DNA from: Methanolinea sp. UBA473
GTDB lineage: Archaea; Halobacteriota; Methanomicrobia; Methanomicrobiales; Methanospirillaceae
Assembly: GCA_002509495.1 (NCBI GenBank)
Contig: DAEV01000043.1
Span: 347-23,916, forward strand
Direction: 5' to 3'
Length of the DNA stretch: 23,570 nucleotides
Under the pieces are notes generated by a model. The model was not told where the DNA came from, searched no databases, and saw only the letters and a list, made by a program, of their open reading frames with translations. Position numbers and translations under genes: made by a program. Below are positions 1-7,394 of this stretch, one piece after another; the first letter of the stretch is position 1, and every line of letters starts with the position of its first letter.

Positions 1-464
1 TGGGTTTTTTTGAAGTATTCCGGGAGCATCGTGATATATTCGTGGCTCCAGTCGACTGAAAATCCCATCCTCCGGAGCGTCCGCCGCATCTTTTGAATGT
101 TCCCGAGCGTGAGCTCCCTGCACATCCGGCGGAATTCCTCCCTTGGGACATCGTTCTTGGTGATCCCGTGGATCTCCTCAACCTTCACTTCGGTAGGGAG
201 GCCGTGGCAGTCCCACCCCTGCGGAAACATCACATTGAACCCACGCATCCGCTTGTAGCGGGCGATAAAGTCGATATAGCACCAGTTGAAGGCGTTCCCG
301 ATGTGAAAATTCCCGGTGGGATAAGGCGGGGGAGTGTCGATTATGAATTTCGGTTTCGTCGACAGGGGATCAAAATAATGGTCCTCATCTTTCCAGATCC
401 CCTGCCAGCGCCCCTCCACTTCGGCAAAGTCGTAACTCTTCGGGAGATCATGCGACGGCGACAT
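1..464 (-). CDS. valS: Valyl-tRNA synthetase, N-terminal part (truncated by window edge)
   Basis: Cytoplasmic class I aminoacyl-tRNA synthetase that charges tRNA-Val. The minus strand encodes 154 N-terminal residues and runs off the left edge. The class I nucleotide-binding signature is visible at about residues 45-57 (PPPYPTGNFHIGN), where HIGN stands in for HIGH, as in Val/Ile/Leu enzymes. The adjacent WDCHGLPTE block (about 84-92) is typical of ValRS. The editing domain, KMSKS loop and anticodon-binding region lie outside the window. The start is ATG at 464-462; there is no convincing Shine-Dalgarno sequence, and a TATA-like box centred about 29 bases upstream fits a leaderless mRNA. It is divergent from the DUF92 gene. 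Confidence 0.93.
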   Translation of the reverse strand, partial: MSPSHDLPKSYDFAEVEGRWQGIWKDEDHYFDPLSTKPKFIIDTPPPYPTGNFHIGNAFNWCYIDFIARYKRMRGFNVMFPQGWDCHGLPTEVKVEEIHGITKNDVPREEFRRMCRELTLGNIQKMRRTLRRMGFSVDWSHEYITMLPEYFKKT

Positions 465-487
465 TTTTCACATATTGGTGGTTTCAG

Positions 488-499
488 CAGATATACCTA
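488..499. promoter_or_regulatory. Shared TATA-like box between valS and the DUF92 gene
   Basis: The element gatatacc (490-497) reads ggtatatc on the other strand. Its centre is about 28 bases from the DUF92 ATG (521) and about 29 bases from the valS ATG (464). Archaeal TATA boxes sit about 26 bases before the transcription start, so both transcripts could begin at or next to their start codons. This is inferred from spacing only. Confidence 0.45.
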
Positions 500-520
500 A
501 TCAAAGTCAAACCGGGCGAA

Positions 521-1831
521 ATGGACCCGCATCACCCCGATATGGCAGGAAATAATGGGAAAATGGATGACCGGCCTCCTGCAGAGGGCAACGACAAAAG
601 CTCTTTTTATCCGGGAACCAACCAGAGAGGGATGATGAACCGCCTGGGAGACCGCGTGGCTGCAGTCCTGATCCTGTCTTTCATTATCTTTGCCCCATTC
701 ATCCAGCCACCCTGGTACCTGGCCATCATAATCATCCTCTTTGCCCTGATCCTGTTTCTCATTAAAAAGACCCGGTTCCTCGCCATTGCGCTCATCCCCA
801 TCGCAGCTCTCTACGGCCTCTCTGTCCTGCCTATGCTTGTCTTCTGCTGCACCCTGACCATCCTAGTGACGGGCGAGCTTGCGTTCCGGGAGACCGAAGA
901 AAAACTCCTGTCCTACATCGCCTACATAGCCGCGGCACTGGTAGGCTGCACCCTGGTGATGATCTACCTAGGGATTATGGCCCCTCTCATCATCCTCTTC
1001 GGCGTGGTGGTTGCGGTTCTCCTGAAAGCCATATTAAAAGAGCGGGAGGATGCCCTGATGATTGAAGCGCTCGGGATTGCCATGACCATGTTCCTCATCG
1101 ACGAGCTCAATTTCCAGGCGAACCTGACGCTGATCGCATTTGCCGTGGTCATCGCATTCAGTTTTGGTTATTTCTCGTACCGGACCAACACCGCGGATGT
1201 GAGCGGTCTCTTCTCCGGCGCGCTGGTGGGAATAATCCTCATCGTCTTCGCAGACATCCGCTGGTTTCTGGTGATGCTTGCATTCTTTATCCTTGGGTCG
1301 GCGAGCACCCGGTATAAATATGAATATAAAGTCAAGGCCGGGGTCGAGCAGGTGCATGGAGGGGCGAGGGGCTACCTCAACGTCTTTGCAAATGGAAGCG
1401 TCTCGGCGGCGGCTGCGATCCTCTGGGGGGTATCCGGCTCTCCTGTTTTTCTTGCCCTCTTCGTGGGCAGCGTTGCTTCCGCTGCCGCGGATACCATGGC
1501 CAGTGAGATCGGGGTCACCGGTGGGGAACCGTATCTCATCACGACACTCAAACGCGTGCCTGCCGGGACCAACGGAGGAATTACCCTGTTGGGGGAACTC
1601 GTTGCGGTGGGAGGAGCCATCATCGTTTCCCTGATTGCATTTCTGCTGGGGATCATAGGCATTCCCATGGCCGTGGCGTGTGTCGCTGCCGGATTTTTCG
1701 GTACCAATATTGACAGCGTCGTTGGGGCGCTCCTTGAGAACAAAGGATTTGTGGGGAATGCCGGTACCAATTTCATCGCAACAATGGGCGGAGGGGTGTG
1801 TGCGGTGGCGTTTTCGTTCCTGGTGATGTGA
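521..1831 (+). CDS. DUF92 / TIGR00297 polytopic membrane protein
   Basis: A 436-residue integral membrane protein. The C-terminal half (about residues 195-436) carries hallmarks of the DUF92 family: a Gly/Ala-rich SGALVG segment, a GSASTRYK block, a GGARG block, the AADTMASEIG motif, and VPAGTNGG followed by LGELVA. The plant member VTE6 acts in phytyl-phosphate phosphorylation, so a polyprenyl-phosphate kinase role at the membrane is possible but unproven in archaea. The N-terminal ~190 residues add about six further hydrophobic helices after a hydrophilic ~40-residue leader. A later Met (542) is an alternative start; I kept 521 because of the TATA spacing. It is monocistronic and divergent from valS. 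Confidence 0.8.
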   Translation: MDPHHPDMAGNNGKMDDRPPAEGNDKSSFYPGTNQRGMMNRLGDRVAAVLILSFIIFAPFIQPPWYLAIIIILFALILFLIKKTRFLAIALIPIAALYGLSVLPMLVFCCTLTILVTGELAFRETEEKLLSYIAYIAAALVGCTLVMIYLGIMAPLIILFGVVVAVLLKAILKEREDALMIEALGIAMTMFLIDELNFQANLTLIAFAVVIAFSFGYFSYRTNTADVSGLFSGALVGIILIVFADIRWFLVMLAFFILGSASTRYKYEYKVKAGVEQVHGGARGYLNVFANGSVSAAAAILWGVSGSPVFLALFVGSVASAAADTMASEIGVTGGEPYLITTLKRVPAGTNGGITLLGELVAVGGAIIVSLIAFLLGIIGIPMAVACVAAGFFGTNIDSVVGALLENKGFVGNAGTNFIATMGGGVCAVAFSFLVM

Positions 1832-2485
1832 ACAACCACACTGGTCTCCTGCCGACAGGCACTGCCGAGGTTATCGTCACGTCCTTATGGCCAGGGCCCC
1901 TGGCAATTTGGGGGGGTCAATGTGAGGGTTCCAGTCTCCTCATGTCTAAGAATTCCTGAAGGTCTCAGATTCAGGGCCGGGGATCCTTAGTCCCAGTTTC
2001 TCAGCACATGGGGTCTCGCAACAGACTGAGCAGCAAATGTGGGGGCTATTGCCCCCCACACCACCCCGACACGATAAAACCCGCCGCCCCCGCGGGGCGC
2101 CCCCGCGGCGGATCAACCTGCTATCGACGAACATCCAAAAACATCAAACTCAACACAAGGTGGAATGCCCCCCCTGCATGAATGGTCTGCCGCAGTTACC
2201 GTATCGAGGACCCCTCCCACAGTTCCCAGACCCGGGGCTGGGATATTTCAGCCCCAAACTTGGTATACGGGCTCATTGCAACCAAAGGCGCTCCGCCTCC
2301 CGCACCCTCACTTCAGGCCACCTGAAATAGTTCATTTTGCCACCCATCCATCCTGTGCGGCGACCGAAATGGTCGCCCCGATTCGAAAGGCGGAGCCTTC
2401 GCGGGATTTGCGGCGGCCAATAATTCCGTTTTTTGGGAAATTATTAGTCGTTCATAAACCCTGTACAACTTATTTTCCGGTCAAA
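1832..2485. other. 654-base gene-free region rich in inverted repeats
   Basis: No convincing gene lies between the DUF92 stop and the ABC permease stop; the open frames here are short, Pro/Arg-rich and match nothing I know. Besides the two hairpins just after DUF92, the region holds GTGGGGGC/GCCCCCCAC (2039-2059), a GC-rich nested hairpin with 7-bp outer arms CCGCCGC/GCGGCGG (2081-2111), GGGGCTG/CAGCCCC (2234-2255), GCGACC/GGTCGC (2360-2376) and AATAATTCC/GGAAATTATT (2419-2445). The last lies downstream of the ABC permease on the minus strand and may terminate that operon. The region could hold a non-coding RNA or a decayed element. Confidence 0.5.
1850..1904 (+). terminator. Two hairpins downstream of the DUF92 gene
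   Basis: TGCC-GACA-GGCA lies at 1850-1861. A near-perfect 15-base palindrome, GCCAGGG-C-CCCTGGC, lies at 1890-1904. They are 19 and 59 bases after the stop codon. There is no strong T-run, so their role in termination is inferred from position. Confidence 0.35.
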
Positions 2486-3211
2486 TTACACCGTCACATT
2501 CCGGAACTGCCAGGTGCATGTCAGGATCATCACCCCTGAAAGCACGACCAGTGCCCCGATCGGCACCCATGCGATCATCCCGATGGAAAGGCCTCGTATG
2601 GCATCGATCGCAAAACTGAGTGGATTGAAAACCGCAATGACTCGAAGCCATTCAGGCATGACATCGTAGGGCATCAAGGCGGAGCTGGTAAAAAAGAGGG
2701 GCATGCTGATCATGGCATTGAACGCTGCGTAGCCATCGTGATCGCTGATGTACAGGGCAATCGTAGTGGCGAACCCGGATAGCACAACCCCGAAGAGAAA
2801 GAGGATCAGGTAGGTGAGACCGAGCTGGAGCGGCCCGTAAATGGTCGCTCCCAGGAGGAATGCCATGGCGAGGATGATGGTCGCCTGGATAAGGCCGCGG
2901 AAGGTGATGAAGAGGATCTTGCCGTAAAGCAGACTTTCCCGCGGCGTCGGCAGTGCCAGGAACTTCTGGAAGTAACCGAGGATTTTGTCGAAGATGAGGA
3001 GCGCACCACCTGTAAGGGAAGCGGTCAGCATCGTCATCACCAGGATGCCGGGAGTGATGAAGTCCAGGTAGTGATCGGTGAACCGGATGGGAAGGGCAAG
3101 GCCTACGAACACGAGCCATGCGGCCGGCATTACCAGTGCAGAGATGACCGCAAGTTTCCCCCTGCTCCACCGGAGCAGGTCCCGGCCGAAGTACACGAAG
3201 ATGCCCCTCAT
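2486..3211 (-). CDS. ABC-2 type transporter permease (DrrB-like)
   Basis: A 241-residue integral membrane subunit of an ABC-2 exporter. It has an amphipathic N-terminus (about residues 1-17) and about six hydrophobic helices, with the family-typical cytoplasmic stretch between helices 2 and 3 (FDKILGYFQKFLALPTPR, about 73-90). The late SSALMPYDVMPEWLR-type segment followed by NPLSFAIDAIRG (about 197-208) is characteristic of DrrB/NodJ-like permeases. The ATG overlaps the TGA of the ATPase gene by four bases (ATGA), implying translational coupling and a heteromeric 2+2 transporter. The substrate is unknown; relatives export drugs, lipids or polysaccharides. Confidence 0.9.
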   Translation of the reverse strand: MRGIFVYFGRDLLRWSRGKLAVISALVMPAAWLVFVGLALPIRFTDHYLDFITPGILVMTMLTASLTGGALLIFDKILGYFQKFLALPTPRESLLYGKILFITFRGLIQATIILAMAFLLGATIYGPLQLGLTYLILFLFGVVLSGFATTIALYISDHDGYAAFNAMISMPLFFTSSALMPYDVMPEWLRVIAVFNPLSFAIDAIRGLSIGMIAWVPIGALVVLSGVMILTCTWQFRNVTV

Positions 3212-4164
3212 TTTCTCCTCCTGAGCATCGATCGGAACCTCCGATCGTCGAAACCCTCAGGCTCGCGGGTGGTGTCCACGCAATGGATGAAGACATCATC
3301 GAGAGTGGGTTCCCGGACGGACAGAGCATATACGTGGAGTCCGCAGGACGTAAGAGCGTCCTTGATGGCCGGGACAGCCTCGCTCCCGTTCTCCGCAGCA
3401 AACGAGATCTCATCACCTGACTGCCCGAGATATGTCATTCCCTCTATCTCGATAACCGGGCATACCCCGGAAACACGGGCAAAGACGAGGTCCTGCTGCA
3501 GGCGGCTCTTCAACCGCGCCGGAGAGTCCAGTGCCACGATCCGGCCGCGGTCGATGATTCCCACCCGGTCACAGGCATGGTCCGCCTCGTCCATGTAATG
3601 GGTTGTAACAAAAATGGTCATCCCCTCCTTCCGGAGCGAATGGATATGCTCCCAGATCCGTTTTCTCGCGGTAACGTCAAGGCCGATGGTGGGTTCGTCC
3701 AGGAATAGCACCTCGGGATCATGCACGAGGGCCTGGGCGAGTTCGAGCCTGCGCCGCATTCCACCGGAGTAGGTTCGTACAAGGTCGTCCGCCCGGCCTG
3801 TGAGCTCCATCACGGAGAGCGCCTCTTCCACACGGTGCTTATAATCCGGGACCCCGTAGAGCCGGGCGAACAGGAGGACATTCTCCCTGCCCGTGAGCTT
3901 GATGTCCACGGCCATATCCTGCGGGACGTAGCTGATCTTCTCCCTGACACGGGGGGCGTCCTTCACCACGTCGAATCCGCAGATGCTTGCCCTGCCTTCC
4001 GTCGGGGACAGGAGGGTGGTCAGCATCAGCACGGTCGTGGTCTTTCCGGATCCGTTGGGACCGAGAATGCCGAAGATCTCGTGGTCCACCGCGAGGTCAA
4101 GGTGATCCACCGCGCAGAGCGGTCCGTAATACCGGGTGAGGCCGTTCGTCTCTATAACCGCCAT
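3208..4164 (-). CDS. ABC transporter ATP-binding protein (DrrA-like)
   Basis: A 318-residue cytoplasmic ATPase that energises the overlapping ABC-2 permease. It shows Walker A GPNGSGKTT (about 35-43), Q-loop PQDM (81-84), signature YSGGM (132-136), Walker B VLFLDEP (152-158) and H-loop His189 in VTTHYMDEADH. The ~100-residue C-terminal extension ending in a LDDVFIH block is typical of the DrrA subfamily. The frame stays open upstream to 4347, but homology begins at MAVIETNGLT. A GGAGGG motif lies upstream of this ATG, so 4164 is the chosen start. GGGATTTTTCCC just before the ATG could fold back over part of that ribosome-binding site. Substrate unknown. Confidence 0.92.
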   Translation of the reverse strand: MAVIETNGLTRYYGPLCAVDHLDLAVDHEIFGILGPNGSGKTTTVLMLTTLLSPTEGRASICGFDVVKDAPRVREKISYVPQDMAVDIKLTGRENVLLFARLYGVPDYKHRVEEALSVMELTGRADDLVRTYSGGMRRRLELAQALVHDPEVLFLDEPTIGLDVTARKRIWEHIHSLRKEGMTIFVTTHYMDEADHACDRVGIIDRGRIVALDSPARLKSRLQQDLVFARVSGVCPVIEIEGMTYLGQSGDEISFAAENGSEAVPAIKDALTSCGLHVYALSVREPTLDDVFIHCVDTTREPEGFDDRRFRSMLRRRK

Positions 4165-4267
4165 AGGGGAAAAATCCCTCCGACTCAACAGGGTTATTAC
4201 TGCTTTTAGACCTTTCAAACTGCGCCTGGGAGGCGGGATGCCTCTAACGTAAAAGTTATCTACCCTT

Positions 4268-4543
4268 ATGGCGATCGAATCACGTATGGGAGATTTCGAT
4301 CCGAGAAAACATACCGCGGAAGAGGCAGGATATGATGCCAAGGACAACTATGTTCGCGGGCTCAAGATGCCGCCAACCCGTTTCAAGAACATGGTGCACA
4401 GCCATCCCGCCGACGAACAGAATAGCATGAGACAGCAGGTCGATGAAGCGGAGGCAAAGGGCCTCCGTACGTACCAGGTCAAGCATTCGAAGGGTTACTA
4501 CAGCATTGAGAATGGGATCGTGGTTGGAAGCGGAAGAGGATAA
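4268..4543 (+). CDS. Small hypothetical protein, unrecognised
   Basis: A 91-residue hydrophilic protein without membrane segments, cysteines or a motif I can name. It is rich in charged residues, His and Tyr; the C-terminus (about 67-91: YQVKHSKGYYSIENGIVVGSG) looks like a short beta-hairpin. A second in-frame ATG at 4286 could be the true start, giving MGDFDPRKH. No Shine-Dalgarno sequence is visible before either, and an AT-rich stretch around 4240-4250 fits a leaderless transcript from ATG 4268. It stands alone, divergent from the ABC operon, and is followed by a T-run. I consider it real because of its balanced composition and the flanking signals; function unknown. Confidence 0.6.
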   Translation: MAIESRMGDFDPRKHTAEEAGYDAKDNYVRGLKMPPTRFKNMVHSHPADEQNSMRQQVDEAEAKGLRTYQVKHSKGYYSIENGIVVGSGRG

Positions 4544-4552
4544 AGCGCGGTC

Positions 4553-4562
4553 TTTTTTTTAA
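4553..4562 (+). terminator. T-run terminator after the 91-residue hypothetical gene
   Basis: An oligo-T run (tcttttttttaa) begins about 9 bases after the stop codon at 4543. Oligo-T tracts without a strong hairpin are typical archaeal intrinsic terminators. Confidence 0.5.
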
Positions 4563-4629
4563 TTGGAGTTCAGGGTGCAGCGCGTTCCTCGCTCGATCAG
4601 GGGACTTTTTCCAATTGGGAATAAGGAAT

Positions 4630-4652
4630 CCCCGGATGCCACGTATCCGGGG
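4630..4652 (-). terminator. Hairpin downstream of the DUF7847-like gene
   Basis: Perfect 8-bp arms CCCCGGAT and ATCCGGGG are separated by seven bases, starting 24 bases after the stop of the minus-strand gene at 4676. The position suggests 3'-end formation or mRNA stability for the 6096-to-4676 operon. Confidence 0.45.
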
Positions 4653-4675
4653 TCCCACGATCGCGGAAGTGGAGG

Positions 4676-5509
4676 TTAATATTTATACCAGCGACCTTTC
4701 TTGTCGTATTCTCCCTGGACCTCGATCACGGTTTTTTCGCTGCAACTCCTGTAAAACACGGCTTTAAAGGCGTAAAGGATTGGGAACAGCAGGGATATTG
4801 CAATAAACAGGAAGATTGCGCTGATCACGATACCGTCAAACCCGAGCATGGTATTGAACTGTTCTGCGGTGAGGGCCTGCACATCGGTAGTGGTCATGGT
4901 CGTCAGCGGCAGAAGCCTGTCGTACAAGAGGCCGGTCCAGACAATGGCCAGTGGGAATCCCACCAGGGCGACAATCAACAGACAGACTGCGTAAAAGCCG
5001 ACCGTCTTCCAGGCGTGGTTCAGCACCACTTCCACGCTCCGCCTGATCGATTCGAATACACCTTTATCCTCGAATACGGCTGCCGTGTCATAAAAAAACG
5101 TGAAGAACAGGATCGGAACCATTGTTCCCATCACAGCGACGGGCAGGAAGGCTTCCGCAGCTCCAATGAGGGTCAGTGGAACGGCAAGGAGGACAAGGGT
5201 GAGCATGATCCCAAAGAAGATGACAAGGGACGGAAGGAGCACCCTGAAGTAGCAGCTCGCCGCGCCCTTGCCAAAGGAAACAAGACCATCCCCCCTTTTC
5301 GCGATCCGGGAAAGGATCGCGGCTATGAAGAACGGGAAGACCACCGCTTCAAGGACCGAGAGGCGCATTGCCATGAACGAACCGAGCTGGAACTGGAGTA
5401 CGAGGTCGAGAGCGCTAAGGAGTCCGGCCGCCAGTCCGGGCAGCCAGAGGGCCGGATCATTCCTGAGAATTCCTGACGCGGTCCTCAAAGATTCCCATAC
5501 CATGTTCAT
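4676..5509 (-). CDS. Polytopic membrane protein, DUF7847-like
   Basis: A 277-residue integral membrane protein of about six hydrophobic segments (roughly residues 20-60 as two, then about 90-110, 120-140, 165-190 and 225-250), ending in a hydrophilic tail with EYDKKGRWYKY. The layout and the FEDKGVFESIRRSVEVV segment (about 145-160) resemble archaeal families annotated DUF7847, related to the membrane domain of glycerophosphodiester phosphodiesterases. No catalytic motif is evident. The start MNMVWES overlaps the stop of the upstream gene by four bases (ATGA); MVWES six bases later is an alternative. Coupled translation with the pyruvate-kinase-C-like protein suggests related roles, which I cannot define. 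Confidence 0.65.
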   Translation of the reverse strand: MNMVWESLRTASGILRNDPALWLPGLAAGLLSALDLVLQFQLGSFMAMRLSVLEAVVFPFFIAAILSRIAKRGDGLVSFGKGAASCYFRVLLPSLVIFFGIMLTLVLLAVPLTLIGAAEAFLPVAVMGTMVPILFFTFFYDTAAVFEDKGVFESIRRSVEVVLNHAWKTVGFYAVCLLIVALVGFPLAIVWTGLLYDRLLPLTTMTTTDVQALTAEQFNTMLGFDGIVISAIFLFIAISLLFPILYAFKAVFYRSCSEKTVIEVQGEYDKKGRWYKY

Positions 5510-6096
5510 CGCGCTCTTGGCATAGCAACGATCTCACGGACCTGGAGGTCAAAGAATGAGGCGGTGTGGGAAGGCCGGATTACACAAACCGTGTCGGCTC
5601 CGCTCACGGTGCCACCCACGGCGACGACCTCCTCGTCGACCCCCACCGCTCCCTGGTCTGCCGCGATGAGTACGCATTCCACGGCGACCTTGAGACCCAC
5701 CGCAACGACCTTCCGGAGTGCCTCGGCTACCGCTTCCGTTCGCGAGCCACCCCCTACTTTCGGCGACCGGGAGAGCGCCCGTTCGAGCCCTGACAGGGCA
5801 TGGGTCCCCGTGACGATCCGGACCCCCTCCGAACGCAGGGAACGGGCTGTGTCGGATGAAAACTCCCAGACTCCCGGTTTGGTGAACCCCATGACGTGGG
5901 TAACCACGATCAGTTCGAGCCCTGATCCTTTCAGTTCCCGGTGGAATGTATCCGCCGTTTCGCCCGATGTGCTTGCGACCACTACTTTCGAAAGCCCGAG
6001 TTCCCGGGCCCGCTCAAGGGCGAACCTGGCGCAGTCCCGGGTGTTACCCGGGCCGGGTGCATCGAAATAATAGGTTTTTCTGGCAATGAACGACAT
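5506..6096 (-). CDS. Stand-alone pyruvate kinase C-terminal-like domain protein
   Basis: A 196-residue cytoplasmic protein whose fold resembles the alpha/beta C-terminal (allosteric) domain of pyruvate kinase, as in the uncharacterised COG1751 family. Recognisable blocks are the N-terminal YYFDAPGPGNTRD, LSKVVVASTSGETA (about 35-48), ELIVVTHVMGF, and the C-terminal DEEVVAVGGTVSGADT and VREIVAMPRAR. No pyruvate kinase barrel is present, so it is not expected to be a glycolytic enzyme; substrate unknown. The frame stays open far upstream, but only the segment from ATG 6096 has homology. It overlaps the downstream membrane-protein gene by four bases and is divergent from ychF across an inverted repeat. 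Confidence 0.75.
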   Translation of the reverse strand: MSFIARKTYYFDAPGPGNTRDCARFALERARELGLSKVVVASTSGETADTFHRELKGSGLELIVVTHVMGFTKPGVWEFSSDTARSLRSEGVRIVTGTHALSGLERALSRSPKVGGGSRTEAVAEALRKVVAVGLKVAVECVLIAADQGAVGVDEEVVAVGGTVSGADTVCVIRPSHTASFFDLQVREIVAMPRAR

Positions 6097-6099
6097 GTG

Positions 6100-6128
6100 T
6101 ACCTGAACATTTAAGGGATATTCAGGTA
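6100..6128. promoter_or_regulatory. Inverted repeat (operator candidate) in the ychF / PK-C divergent promoter
   Basis: Perfect 8-bp arms TACCTGAA (6100-6107) and TTCAGGTA (6121-6128) flank a 13-base AT-rich spacer. The arm centres are 21 bp apart, about two helical turns, as expected for a dimeric regulator on one DNA face. The spacer contains TTTAAG/CTTAAA, which could act as TATA box for ychF (ATG 6142). The regulator is unknown. Confidence 0.45.
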
Positions 6129-6141
6129 AAAGGAAATTGCT

Positions 6142-7311
6142 ATGATTACGCTTGCTCTCGCCGGAAAGCCAAACTGCGGGAAATCCACATTTTTCCGAGC
6201 GGCGACGATGGCCCCGGCAGAGATCGCCAACTACCCGTTCACCACAATCGATGCCAATTTCGGGGTCGCCTATTACCGCACGCCTTGCCCCTGCCGAAGC
6301 CTTGGGGTGCAGTGTCCCAATTGCACCGATGGAGCCCGTTTTGTCCAGGTGAACCTGATTGACGTGGCTGGCCTTGTGCCGGATGCCCACAAAGGCAAGG
6401 GGCTCGGCAACCAGTTCCTCGACAACCTCCGCCAGGCCGATGCGATCCTTCACATCGTGGACGCCAGCGGTTCTGCGGACACCGAGGGCAACCCCGTGGA
6501 GGTGGGAAGCCATGACCCGATGGAGGACATCGCGTTCCTCACCTTCGAGATGACCATGTGGGTGTACGGCATCCTGGACAAGCACTGGGCAAAGCTGCAC
6601 CGGCAGGCCCAGGTAAAGACATTTTCTCTGCACCGGGGGATATCGGAGGTCTTCACCGGACTGGGTATCACCCCTGAGGAGGTCCGGGATGCAGAGTTGG
6701 CCGCAAAGACCGACCTGCTCCACGCGGACCAGGCCGCGCTTATCCGCTTCTGCGGGGAGATCGTGAAAATAAGCAAGCCGATGCTCGCGATCGGGAACAA
6801 GGTCGACCAGGCCCCTGCCCCCCTCGTGGACAAGCTCCGGGCTTCCGGGCTCCTCTTTTCCTCCGCTGCAGGGGAACTTGCGCTCCGGAACGCTGCAACT
6901 GCACACCTAATCCGGTACCTCCCGGGAGATCCGGGCTTTTCCGTGGAGAACGAAGGGGCACTCTCGCCCGCCCAGAAGGCCGGGCTGTCGAGGATTGCGG
7001 ATGTCATGCAGAAGCACGGCGGCACGGGGGTTCAGCAGGGCATCAACCATGCTGTCCGGGAGCTCCTCCAGATGATTGTGGTCTACCCGGTCGAGGATGA
7101 GAACAAGTTCTCGGACTCCAGGGGGAGGATCCTTCCGGATGCATTCCTCATGAAGAAGGGGGCCACTCCCCGCGACCTTGCATTCCAGGTGCATACCGAC
7201 ATCGGGAAGGGATTTCTGTATGCGATCGATGCCCGTACGAAGATGAGGGTGAAAGACAGCCACGTGCTGGCGGACGGGGACGTGATCCGGATCGTGAGCG
7301 CCGCGAAATAA
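6142..7311 (+). CDS. ychF: YchF/OLA1-type P-loop NTPase with TGS domain
   Basis: A 389-residue ribosome-associated NTPase of the OBG family, archaeal COG0012 type. The G1 loop is GKPNCGKST (8-16), the switch II/G3 block is DVAGLVPDAHKGKG, followed by NQFLDNLRQADAILHIVDASG, and the G4-like motif is NKVD. It carries the cysteine-containing insert TPCPCRSLGVQCPNC (about 47-61) seen in archaeal members. The C-terminal ~80 residues form a TGS domain ending ADGDVIRIVSA. Related proteins bind ATP or GTP and act in translation or stress control; nucleotide preference here is not decidable. AAAAGGA sits before the ATG. Single gene with a T-run after the stop. Confidence 0.93.
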   Translation: MITLALAGKPNCGKSTFFRAATMAPAEIANYPFTTIDANFGVAYYRTPCPCRSLGVQCPNCTDGARFVQVNLIDVAGLVPDAHKGKGLGNQFLDNLRQADAILHIVDASGSADTEGNPVEVGSHDPMEDIAFLTFEMTMWVYGILDKHWAKLHRQAQVKTFSLHRGISEVFTGLGITPEEVRDAELAAKTDLLHADQAALIRFCGEIVKISKPMLAIGNKVDQAPAPLVDKLRASGLLFSSAAGELALRNAATAHLIRYLPGDPGFSVENEGALSPAQKAGLSRIADVMQKHGGTGVQQGINHAVRELLQMIVVYPVEDENKFSDSRGRILPDAFLMKKGATPRDLAFQVHTDIGKGFLYAIDARTKMRVKDSHVLADGDVIRIVSAAK

Positions 7312-7328
7312 CCTTTTTTTTAAAAAAA
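7312..7328 (+). terminator. T-run/A-run terminator after ychF
   Basis: ccTTTTTTTTAAAAAAAgcc begins directly after the stop codon. The T-run fits an archaeal intrinsic terminator. Confidence 0.5.
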
Positions 7329-7357
7329 GCCGGTATATCAGGTGGATTTTAGAGAAA

Positions 7358-7367
7358 ACTTTATATA
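7358..7367 (+). promoter_or_regulatory. Strong TATA box for the 106-residue hypothetical gene
   Basis: aactttatata is centred about 31 bases before the ATG at 7395, so the predicted leader is only a few bases. No Shine-Dalgarno sequence precedes the ATG, which supports a near-leaderless mRNA. Confidence 0.6.
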
Positions 7368-7394
7368 CTCATAATAATAACCGCAACTATAACG

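Noticed and set aside
2037..2539. Two overlapping plus-strand reading frames in the gene-free region
   Set aside because: Products are Pro/Arg/His-rich with no recognisable motif; they run through GC-rich hairpins, and one continues into the antisense of the ABC permease gene.
4165..4347. N-terminal extension of the ABC ATPase
   Set aside because: The ABC domain begins at the ATG at 4164 with a GGAGGG motif upstream; the extension would overlap the start of the divergent small gene and has no homology.
6097..6906. 270-residue N-terminal extension of the pyruvate-kinase-C-like protein
   Set aside because: It lies wholly antisense to ychF and its promoter; the family start fits ATG 6096.
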